A stretch of 5,737 nucleotides of DNA from Verrucomicrobiota bacterium (GTDB lineage: Bacteria > Verrucomicrobiota > Verrucomicrobiia > Chthoniobacterales > UBA10450). The notes under the pieces were generated by a model, which was given only the letters and a program-made list of their open reading frames with translations, did no database searches and was not told the origin of the DNA. The stretch is taken from contig QHOR01000233.1 of assembly GCA_003219395.1 (NCBI GenBank), forward strand, positions 1-5,737, in the 5' to 3' direction. This document shows, piece after piece, positions 1-5,737 of this stretch. The position numbers and the translations under genes are program-made. Every line of letters begins with the position of its first letter. Position 1 is the stretch's first letter.

Positions 1-1780
1 CATAAAAACCGATGTCGTATCCGTTGGCATTGGCTACGTGGCCACCGTTGACAATCGTCTTGAGCGCAGGATCAGTGACGTTTACTAACACCGTGAAATT
101 GGACTGTGTGCTGGGTACCTTGGTATGGTCGATCGTCATTTGCCGGTGGCATCTGTTGCCAGACGGAGTCGCAGTAGGTGTTGCTGTCGCTGTCGCAGTT
201 GCCGATGGTGTAGGAGTTGGCGTCGGCGTTGGGGTAGCAGTTGGAGTTGCGATAGGTGTTGCTGTTGCTGTAGGAGTCGCGCTCGGTGTTGGCGTGGGCG
301 TAGGTGTTCCTCCCGGCACCTTAAAAGCATAGACTTTGTTGTCCCCGGCGAAGTAAACGCGGCCGCGAGCCACGACCCCGGTATTCCACTTGCGGGTGTT
401 TGCCATAAGCTCATTCGTCCCTCCGCCGGCATAAATGACCGCGCCAGTGTCGCCATTGTATCCGTGCAAGCGCTGATCGCCTCCACTGTCGGAGCCGACT
501 ACCCATACAATCGCGTTGTTAGTTCCGTCAGTGGTTGTCACCCACGGCGAACCCCGGCCGCTCTGGCTCACGCTCCAAGCAGGAACTATTGCAGGCGGAT
601 TTGTCGCAGTAATTCTATAAGCAGAAACCGCGCTGCTGGCGCGAAAAACAAAATATGTCCCCTGACCCGTGCGATAAGTGGCAGCCGCTTGACCATGGAT
701 TACCCCGTCCACGTTCGCCGATGCCACCGGAGCCGTAATGCCTCCGAGATTATTCCGATTAAGCAAATAAGCATTGCCATCCTTGCCTAACGCGAGCACC
801 AATTGCGAAGGTGTAGCGCCCGGAACATCGATGAGTACTGCGCCGCATCCACCGACATCAATATCGCCGTTATCGAGTGATAGCCAGTTAGTCGGTGCCC
901 AGTAATCGGCGGGATTGCCGCTGAAAATCGGACCGGCTTGCAAACGAATAATTGCTTCGCCGCCGCCCCATGTCCCTCCAGTGTTGAAGGTGTTACCGGT
1001 AATCACAAATATGTTGGTGCCATCACTGGCAATGCCGCCATGTCCCCAAATTCCACCACCGATCGCTGTAGTCGCCCAAGCCCCAACATTGGAAGGATTA
1101 TTGATTGGCACGCCGACGACCCAGCCGTGATACGTGCCGCAATCGCCAGCGTGTCCGGAATACGGCACGTACACAACGCCGTTAATGAGTCCGAGTGCCG
1201 CACGCTCGTTCTGCACCAACGAGGTAAATGACGTGCCGTTATATGTCGCGGTGGCATTCACATCCACGGGCCAGCCGGGTTTAGTTGCACCGGTGTCCAC
1301 ATTCAGCGAAGAAACGAAGTGCTTCTTGGTCGCGCCATCGACCATCGCATCGATGAGGAGGGATCGGGAGGCAAGATCGACAACGGGCGTGCTAGTGATG
1401 CCGAGCGGACTGATGTTGCCGCACGGCAGCCCTGAACTGACTGGCGTGCCGAGGTTCCGCTGCCAGATGACCGTGCCAGTAACGGCGTTTAAAGCGTACA
1501 CGTTGTTTGACTCGGTCACGACGATCACCATTGAGGCGCCGCCGGGGCCGTTCTCGATGTAAAGGGGTTGCGCGTAGACGTTGCCTGAAATCGTGCCGTT
1601 AAAGTTTAGATCACGCGCTAAGCTAGCGGCGGCTGACGGCGTAAATGCGGAATCGATGTAAAGGCCATTGCGTGAAAGATTGTTCTGCTCCTGGGTGACG
1701 TTGACCTGCGCATTTGCTGGGATAATTCCGCCCAACAAACCTGCGGCGATATACGAGGAGATGGAAGATACGGCTTTCAA
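1..1780 (-). CDS. Secreted PQQ-type beta-propeller protein with Thr/Pro linker and DUF2341 domain (C-terminus outside window)
   Basis: An uninterrupted frame of 593 codons runs from a TTG at 1780 to the left edge. Residues 1-24 form a signal peptide (hydrophobic stretch YIAAGLLGGII, cleavage site ANA before QVNV), so the product is exported. Residues about 60-490 are a beta-propeller of the PQQ-repeat type: NVYALNAVTGTVIWQ at 93-107 is a textbook repeat, GGGIWGHGG lies at 241-249, GKDGNAYLLNRNNLGG at 332-347, and the closing blade reads VYFAGDNKVYAFKV at 475-488. Whether it binds a quinone cannot be judged; many such propellers do not. Residues 492-540 are a Thr/Pro/Ala linker. From 541 the sequence (MTIDHTKVP, then NGYDIGFY) matches the start of DUF2341, a domain of large secreted proteins often followed by LamG-like domains. 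The frame has no ATG before the signal peptide, because a TGA lies at 1795-1793, and TTG 1780 has no ribosome binding site. The likelier original start is ATG 1820, one base out of frame. The substrate is unknown. Confidence 0.88.
   Translation of the reverse strand, partial: MKAVSSISSYIAAGLLGGIIPANAQVNVTQEQNNLSRNGLYIDSAFTPSAAASLARDLNFNGTISGNVYAQPLYIENGPGGASMVIVVTESNNVYALNAVTGTVIWQRNLGTPVSSGLPCGNISPLGITSTPVVDLASRSLLIDAMVDGATKKHFVSSLNVDTGATKPGWPVDVNATATYNGTSFTSLVQNERAALGLINGVVYVPYSGHAGDCGTYHGWVVGVPINNPSNVGAWATTAIGGGIWGHGGIASDGTNIFVITGNTFNTGGTWGGGEAIIRLQAGPIFSGNPADYWAPTNWLSLDNGDIDVGGCGAVLIDVPGATPSQLVLALGKDGNAYLLNRNNLGGITAPVASANVDGVIHGQAAATYRTGQGTYFVFRASSAVSAYRITATNPPAIVPAWSVSQSGRGSPWVTTTDGTNNAIVWVVGSDSGGDQRLHGYNGDTGAVIYAGGGTNELMANTRKWNTGVVARGRVYFAGDNKVYAFKVPGGTPTPTPTPSATPTATATPIATPTATPTPTPTPTPSATATATATPTATPSGNRCHRQMTIDHTKVPSTQSNFTVLVNVTDPALKTIVNGGHVANANGYDIGFY
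161..307 (-). repeat. Thr/Pro/Ala-coding hexanucleotide-like repeat tract (interdomain linker)
   Basis: The minus-strand reading is a 49-residue alternation of TP, AT and SA dipeptides that ends in PTATPS. It joins the propeller to the DUF2341 domain. Linkers of this kind keep domains of secreted proteins apart and are common targets of glycosylation, though glycosylation here is only possible, not shown. At DNA level it is a degenerate 6-bp repeat. The same bases read on the plus strand give a meaningless Val/Gly/Ala repeat. Confidence 0.9.
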
Positions 1781-1827
1781 GGGTGCTTGATATCACATGC
1801 GCCCGTTTTAATTTTGACATGGCGGGG

Positions 1828-1833
1828 CCCTTT
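1828..1833 (-). promoter_or_regulatory. Candidate ribosome binding site for ATG 1820 of the propeller gene
   Basis: The minus strand reads AAAGGG, then 7 bases, then ATG at 1820. The following codons give MSKLKRAHVISST, a positively charged start suited to a signal peptide. This frame is one base off the propeller frame; skipping one C of the CCC at 1783-1781 would join them. The site decides whether 1820 or TTG 1780 is the real start. The match to the anti-Shine-Dalgarno sequence is only moderate. Confidence 0.4.
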
Positions 1834-2059
1834 GTGTATCCACCAGCAAAGGGAGCAAATTCAGTACCATGCGGTTCGTGTTGTCTCAAAAAGGTCATAA
1901 CCAATTTACTGCCTCTATCTTACAATAATGTTCTCGATTCGAGGGGCCGTGCTCATCACTAGGAAATCGTAAGGTCTTCCGACTGACTTTACACAATCCG
2001 CCCGCCACGGCATAGCCGCTGCCCGAAACCAATAAAGCGGTCACTGTGCTCAGGCCTGT

Positions 2060-3043
2060 TTAACCATTGTGGCGGCCCGGACGAAGTCCTCGTACGTTAA
2101 CCCGGAACACTGCGGCATAACGAGTTTGCCAATCGTGTCTTTTTCGGTTGAGAGGCTCCAGCCCCCACCACGCCCAGGGCCAATCGGCTTGCACGGAGCG
2201 ATCCCCGTCGTGTATCTCTACTAGCAAATCCCGCACCGGTTCCCAGCCGAGGTCAAGCGCCACCTTTGTCCGAACGTCCAGATCGATACCTGAAACAAAA
2301 AGGTATCCTCCGGGACTAACCAGTCGCGCTACGTTGCGGAGGCAGTTTTCTGCATCGGCCCTGCTCAGGTGGCAGAGGAAGTTACTCGCCACCACCAAGT
2401 CGTGTGGCCCGATAATGTTTACAAGTTCCGGGTCAGCGGCGTCCCGAAGGTACCACGTTATCCCTTGCCGGAGCCACGATTTGATTTTGGCGCGGTCTCC
2501 TTCCCAATCAAACATTTTGACCCTTTCAGCCTCAGTCAACCGCTCAAAAATCGAAGTACCGACCAACTGCGAGGTGTCCGGAGCGTAAATCCCTTTCTCG
2601 GCGAAGCTCAGTATTTCTTTCGAAATATCCACCGCATCCAGGAGTACATTCAAGTCCGGCCGTGCCGAGCGGATGGTCCAGAGGATTGAATAAACCTCAG
2701 CCCCGATACTGCAACCCAACACCGCAATTCTCAGATTCGAGCCTTGGACTTTCTGCCGGGCCAAACGGCGCATCAGTTCCAGTGCTGGACGATTCCTTAG
2801 GAAGAATGTGCCGAAGAACTGCTGGCGCTTAGCGCCCAGGCAAACCAAGCTATGCAACCATGCTCCGTACGAATGAAAGGCGTGCAGATTTCGTACGCGA
2901 GAAGGGAGACGCTCCCATACCAGCTTATTCAGCCGCAAGTAAAAGCCGGCAGGAGACTTTCCTAAGACTTGGAATCGCGCCGCCTTCTCCAGCAGTGGAT
3001 GGTAAACTTGGTTGTTTATCACAAGACAATTCTCTGAGCGCAC
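2060..3043 (-). CDS. CheR-type SAM-dependent methyltransferase in a polysaccharide cluster
   Basis: This 327-residue protein resembles the CheR methyltransferase family. GTFFLRNRPALELM at 78-91 corresponds to the TxFFR motif that precedes the SAM domain of CheR. RIAVLGCSIGAEVYSI at 105-120 is motif I, the glycine-rich SAM loop, close to the usual GCSTGEEPYS. LDAVDIS at 135-141 supplies the acidic residue for the SAM ribose. DLVVASNFLCHL at 215-226 occupies the place of the CRNVLIYF motif, with N221 kept. SPGGYLFVSG at 243-252 is the typical late strand. The N-terminal 75 residues would be the helical region. The start is GTG 3043, the first possible start after an in-frame TGA, lying 9 bp past the stop of the pyruvyl transferase gene; this spacing suggests co-transcription and translational coupling. 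I see no strong ribosome binding site. No chemotaxis genes are near, so classical receptor methylation is unlikely. Methylation of a glycan or of a pathway protein is inference. No clear terminator follows. Confidence 0.8.
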   Translation of the reverse strand: MRSENCLVINNQVYHPLLEKAARFQVLGKSPAGFYLRLNKLVWERLPSRVRNLHAFHSYGAWLHSLVCLGAKRQQFFGTFFLRNRPALELMRRLARQKVQGSNLRIAVLGCSIGAEVYSILWTIRSARPDLNVLLDAVDISKEILSFAEKGIYAPDTSQLVGTSIFERLTEAERVKMFDWEGDRAKIKSWLRQGITWYLRDAADPELVNIIGPHDLVVASNFLCHLSRADAENCLRNVARLVSPGGYLFVSGIDLDVRTKVALDLGWEPVRDLLVEIHDGDRSVQADWPWAWWGLEPLNRKRHDWQTRYAAVFRVNVRGLRPGRHNG

Positions 3044-3052
3044 ATTATTGGC

Positions 3053-3736
3053 TCAAACGCACTTGGAGATAAGGCGATATTGCTCCTCCAAAGTTCTACG
3101 ATACGCCTCGGTCTTCTGTTTAATATAAACCTTAAGCGCCTCGGCATGCGTTTCGAGTCTAACAAGTCTATCGACTACATTGTCAAAATCCAAGTTACCA
3201 AGAGGAAGGCAGTATTCTGTCAACCCTATTTCGGCCATCAAAGATTCCAGCTTTCCATGGTCTGACAAGCAGACCACGGGCTGATTGAGCATAAGAGCCA
3301 GTACCAAGTTATGATATCTTGATGTGACTAAAAAGTCGACGGCTGCGATTTGAGACAACAACTGCTTTACCGTAAAGACCGGTTCGTTAACGATCTGACC
3401 TTCTTGATTCATTAACCCGCGCTCGTGCAGCAATTCCATGAAATCTTGTTTGACGCCGCTATCGTACGAAACATCTCCAATTATCACTCGCACCATGTAA
3501 TTTCGCCCGCACAACCAGGCTGCGAGGTCTCCTAGCGTGTTCAAGTAATCGCAATAGGTGCGATTATTGTGGCGATCACGCAGGCCCCCTAGGCCGAGGT
3601 AGTCCTTTAGTCCGATACCGAAGACAGGCCTTTGTTTACCTACGCTCTGACATGCTGGTAATAAACTGCTTTGCAAGCTAAACGCCAGATCAGGATAAAC
3701 TGAGTCACAGCCGTGGCAAAGTCCCATCTTCTCCAC
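3053..3736 (-). CDS. C-terminal fragment (227 aa) of the interrupted polysaccharide pyruvyl transferase
   Basis: This is the second half of the enzyme, in the same frame as the first half. It holds VYPDLAF at 13-19 and the hallmark VTSRYHNLVLALMLNQPVVCL at 137-157 with its conserved Arg and His, followed by DHGKLESLM. The open stretch really extends upstream to the TAG at 3803. GTG 3736 and ATG 3727 are merely the first available restart codons; GTG has only an A-rich run before it, and ATG has GGAG three bases away, which is too close to be a good site. Independent translation is therefore doubtful. It ends with TGA 9 bp before the methyltransferase start. Confidence 0.6.
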   Translation of the reverse strand: MEKMGLCHGCDSVYPDLAFSLQSSLLPACQSVGKQRPVFGIGLKDYLGLGGLRDRHNNRTYCDYLNTLGDLAAWLCGRNYMVRVIIGDVSYDSGVKQDFMELLHERGLMNQEGQIVNEPVFTVKQLLSQIAAVDFLVTSRYHNLVLALMLNQPVVCLSDHGKLESLMAEIGLTEYCLPLGNLDFDNVVDRLVRLETHAEALKVYIKQKTEAYRRTLEEQYRLISKCV

Positions 3737-3802
3737 GTATTTTTTTGAGGCGATGTCTCGATAGCTACGGTAGTCCGAGAACTTGAGACTTGTCTTGATA
3801 AA

Positions 3803-4306
3803 CTACCTGCTCAGAGGGTGGTATATCGGGCCGACTCCGATGTTTAGGAAGAGCAACCTAGTCCTGCACAGTTCGGCAATGAGTGCCCACTTGAATATAT
3901 CATAGGGCCAGCTAAACGGTCCAGTCAGGTAATCCGATACTACTTGCGTTCCCGGGACGATCAGCATATTGCTTCCCTTAACTATCTTGAAGCCTTTACC
4001 CCAATGGATCAATTCCAGCGGGATTCGGAAAAGAATCTTTCGCAGCAATTTCACCAGCCTCGAGCCTCGCCTAGACCACAATTGGGAATCTAACCAAGCT
4101 GGGTATTCTCCATGGGCCGCAAATGCAGGGATACCGTGTCTTAGTTCTGTATCCTTGGGCACTGTACAAAGACAGGTAAATGTCGCATTCGGCAATGCCT
4201 TATGGATGTTGTACATAGTAGCCTGCAAGGTGCATTCATTACCTAAATTCTGATTGCCAAACACGCCGAAAAAGAGAATTTTGTTACTCTGTTTGTTTTG
4301 ATTCAT
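3803..4306 (-). CDS. N-terminal fragment (167 aa) of the interrupted polysaccharide pyruvyl transferase
   Basis: If TAG terminates, this is the product made: the first Rossmann-like half of the enzyme. It contains KILFFGVFGNQNLGNE at 9-24, the N-terminal glycine/asparagine loop of the family, the strand MLIVPGTQVVSDY at 114-126, and LLFLNIGVGPIY at 151-162. It ends before the last helix of this half and lacks the conserved His-containing motif, so it should not be active alone. An AAGGG lies about 13 bases upstream of ATG 4306, which is long for a ribosome binding site. Confidence 0.7.
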   Translation of the reverse strand: MNQNKQSNKILFFGVFGNQNLGNECTLQATMYNIHKALPNATFTCLCTVPKDTELRHGIPAFAAHGEYPAWLDSQLWSRRGSRLVKLLRKILFRIPLELIHWGKGFKIVKGSNMLIVPGTQVVSDYLTGPFSWPYDIFKWALIAELCRTRLLFLNIGVGPIYHPLSR

Positions 4307-4480
4307 TTCACGATTAAAACCCTTTTTGTCGGCGGCGACCAAAGATCTAGTCGAGCACTGCTAGCTTATAGTTGCTTAAATGCACACGCAGTGGTACGAG
4401 GAAAGCTGTAGTGAAGTAACAAGGCCTCCGCGTGAAGTACTGTCGTTCTCACTCCTGCTGTGGAACTACATTACTGGATG

Positions 4481-5671
4481 TTATCTGGCAACGTCAGCCA
4501 GTTCTTTCAGTCGTTTCTCCCGTAACTCGAGTTGCGGCATGGGCTTGAGTCCGGCAATGGCAAGAATTTGTTTCCAACGATACGACCAGTCGTGGCGAAG
4601 AAGGGCTTCGGCGGCGTTGCGACGGCTTATTTCGCGGAGCCGCTCCGGTTGACCAGCAAGCTCATCCAAAACGTCCGCGACTTCAGAGCTATCAGGGTCA
4701 ATTTCGATAACCGCGTCTCTCCAATTAAAGAGCTGGCGAAACACATCACAATCCGGGGCTTGGCCGATCATCACGGTGCCCGCTGCCGCCCCTTCGAAAA
4801 ATCTAGCCGGCACTTCAATTTGGCCTCGAGTCTCTTCCGGCCGGTTCGCCTTGCCAGGGGCAACCAAAAAATATCGGCTCCGCTTGATTTGATTGGCCAG
4901 CAATGCACGGTGCTGCCTGTGGTTGGCCACTAAATTTTCCGCGCCAGCCTGAAGCGTCTCATAAACGTAGAACATGTTCTGCTCAGCCGTGAATTTAAGT
5001 AGCGTTTTGTGCAGACCTTCAAGTCGGCGGCCGAGGCTGTAAATGTCGATCACTCGTGCCGGCGGGTTCGGGTAAGGGCTGAAACGGATCGCGTCTACGG
5101 CATAGGGAAGGAAGTGGCAGGGCTGTCCGACTACTTTGCTGATCGCGTCCACGCTCCCTTTGAAGCCAACGAACACATGGTCGAATCGTTTCAGGATGTG
5201 CAGGTAATTTCGGCTACGGAGCACATCGGCGGAGTACAATTCGTCCAGCCAACATACAGTTGTCCTGCACCGATCCTTCCAACCCTTCACGGCGTTCACG
5301 TAAGGCAGATCTCGAAGCATTTGGATGCGACAAAAAAACAGTTCGTAGTCTTTTCTGAGCCTGACCGGGCGGAGTCCGGGATTTACAGAGGCCAGCCTGC
5401 GAGTGACATCCTTCCACAAAAGCCTGCGGTGGTATTTTTCCCTAAATCTGAAGCCCACGCCTGGTTCCAGCGGAAGGAGGTCAATATTATCCGCCTCCAT
5501 AAAAACATCCTCGGCTTCGTAGTTCGCGGCCTCAAACGCCATGCGAGCGAACCCTCTCCAGGTTGGCATGCAAACCCGAGGTGCGGCCGATGACTCCGAT
5601 GATTGCGACAGGCATCGTCCCTCGCCCAGGTCGTTTACCGTATGCATATTTTCATACCTTGGCGCACCCAT
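4481..5671 (-). CDS. CgeB-like glycosyltransferase (GT-B fold, Glyco_trans_1_2 C-terminus)
   Basis: This 396-residue protein has the layout of a two-domain GT-B glycosyltransferase. The N-terminal half contains RVCMPTWRGFARMAFEAANYEAED (32-55, given as its ends and core TWRGFARMA), then GWKDRCRTTVCWLDEL at 130-145 and FDHVFVGFKGSVDAI at 163-177. The strand VIDIYSLGRR at 207-216 opens the second half. ARFFEGAAAGTVMIGQAPD at 289-307, with its Glu and small residues, is the donor-sugar site of the group-1 family, and LLRHDWSYRWKQIL at 357-370 is the typical end of PF13524. It probably transfers a sugar from a nucleotide donor onto a surface polysaccharide in the cytoplasm; donor and acceptor cannot be read from sequence. 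ATG 5671 was chosen because AAGG lies 7 bases upstream. ATG 5647 also has AAGG 9 bases upstream. The first 30 residues are Ser-rich and do not look like part of the fold, so the N-terminus is uncertain. The gene ends with TAA. Confidence 0.85.
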   Translation of the reverse strand: MGAPRYENMHTVNDLGEGRCLSQSSESSAAPRVCMPTWRGFARMAFEAANYEAEDVFMEADNIDLLPLEPGVGFRFREKYHRRLLWKDVTRRLASVNPGLRPVRLRKDYELFFCRIQMLRDLPYVNAVKGWKDRCRTTVCWLDELYSADVLRSRNYLHILKRFDHVFVGFKGSVDAISKVVGQPCHFLPYAVDAIRFSPYPNPPARVIDIYSLGRRLEGLHKTLLKFTAEQNMFYVYETLQAGAENLVANHRQHRALLANQIKRSRYFLVAPGKANRPEETRGQIEVPARFFEGAAAGTVMIGQAPDCDVFRQLFNWRDAVIEIDPDSSEVADVLDELAGQPERLREISRRNAAEALLRHDWSYRWKQILAIAGLKPMPQLELREKRLKELADVAR

Positions 5672-5678
5672 CCGATAA

Positions 5679-5682
5679 CCTT
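5679..5682 (-). promoter_or_regulatory. Ribosome binding site supporting the glycosyltransferase start at 5671
   Basis: AAGG on the minus strand is followed by 7 bases and then ATG 5671. An in-frame TGA at 5713-5711 limits how far upstream the start can lie. A second AAGG inside the gene serves ATG 5647 equally well, so this site favours but does not settle the start. Confidence 0.4.
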
Positions 5683-5737
5683 GGTGACGAAAGGTGGATA
5701 GAGTCGGATGTCACAGCTCGTATCTCCTCGCTGTGCG

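Larger units (their letters stand above)
3053..4306 (-). pseudogene. Polysaccharide pyruvyl transferase family protein, interrupted by one in-frame TAG
   Basis: Reading from ATG 4306 gives 417 codons in a single frame, broken only by TAG at 3805-3803 (codon 168). Both sides belong to one polysaccharide pyruvyl transferase (CsaB/WcaK-like), an enzyme that transfers pyruvate from phosphoenolpyruvate onto sugars of surface polysaccharides as ketals. The residues around the stop read GPIYHPLSR, stop, FIKTSLKFSDYRSYRD, the expected continuous sequence with Trp most likely at the stop (TGG to TAG is one base). About 417 residues is a normal length for the family, and I see no other frameshift. The good condition of the downstream half suggests a recent mutation, a sequence error or readthrough. 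The start at ATG 4306 places the first strand (NKILFFGVFGNQNLGNE) at residue 8; a TTG at 4342 in the same frame would add 12 residues with no family resemblance. The gene lies 174 bp after the glycosyltransferase and 9 bp before the methyltransferase. Confidence 0.85.

Noticed and set aside
12..332. Plus-strand open frame with a long Val/Gly/Ala repeat.
   Set aside because: It is the antisense of the Thr/Pro linker and DUF2341 start; the minus-strand frame is much longer and has recognisable domains.
125..790. Plus-strand 221-codon open frame rich in Arg, Cys and Ser.
   Set aside because: Composition is that of an antisense shadow, and it lies wholly within the propeller gene.
1933..1943. 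Palindrome CTCGATTCGAG in the spacer before the propeller gene, considered as an operator.
   Set aside because: It is only 5 bp per arm, without a second copy or a clear promoter beside it.
1981..2059. GC-rich short inverted repeats after the methyltransferase, considered as a terminator.
   Set aside because: Stems are 4-5 bp and no T-run follows on the minus strand.
4307..4480. Promoter for the pyruvyl transferase in the 174-bp gap (TATAAG near 4365-4370).
   Set aside because: No acceptable -35 hexamer at the right distance, so it is not supported as a promoter.
5009..5593. Plus-strand 194-codon open frame.
   Set aside because: It is opposite the conserved N-terminal half of the glycosyltransferase and has no recognisable motif.
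5635..5737. Possible 3' end of an upstream gene at the right edge.
   Set aside because: All three minus frames are open for a short distance before a stop (near 5711, 5655 and 5635) and none shows a recognisable motif, so no frame can be chosen.

Overview
The window carries one strand's worth of genes: everything I can support is transcribed on the minus strand, reading from the right end toward base 1. In transcription order these are a CgeB-like glycosyltransferase (5671-4481), a polysaccharide pyruvyl transferase gene broken by one in-frame TAG (4306-3053), a CheR-type SAM methyltransferase (3043-2060), a spacer of about 240-280 bp, and a large secreted PQQ-type beta-propeller protein that runs off the left edge (from about 1780 to base 1). 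I see no RNA genes, CRISPR arrays, insertion sequences or convincing terminators.

The first three genes look like part of a surface- or exopolysaccharide biosynthesis locus. A glycosyltransferase would build the glycan, a pyruvyl transferase would add pyruvate ketals, and the methyltransferase, which sits 9 bp behind the pyruvyl transferase, could modify the glycan or a protein of the pathway. The last assignment is inference from position only. The fourth gene is separated by a non-coding spacer and is probably an independent unit. It encodes a signal peptide, a beta-propeller, a 49-residue Thr/Pro/Ala linker and the start of a DUF2341 domain, so it is an exported modular protein.

The organism is a bacterium of moderate GC content. 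The combination of secreted PQQ-propeller/PT-linker/DUF2341 proteins with this glycosyltransferase and pyruvyl transferase type recalls soil Verrucomicrobiota or Acidobacteriota. This is an impression from family resemblance, not a demonstrated placement.

The main oddity is reading-frame damage. The pyruvyl transferase has a single TAG where a Trp codon is expected, with the frame intact on both sides. The propeller gene's best start (ATG with a ribosome binding site) is one base out of frame with the body of the gene. The glycosyltransferase has a well-placed ribosome binding site and ATG in a different frame from its body. Either the locus is decaying or the sequence carries errors. I did not find evidence of a new biological system.
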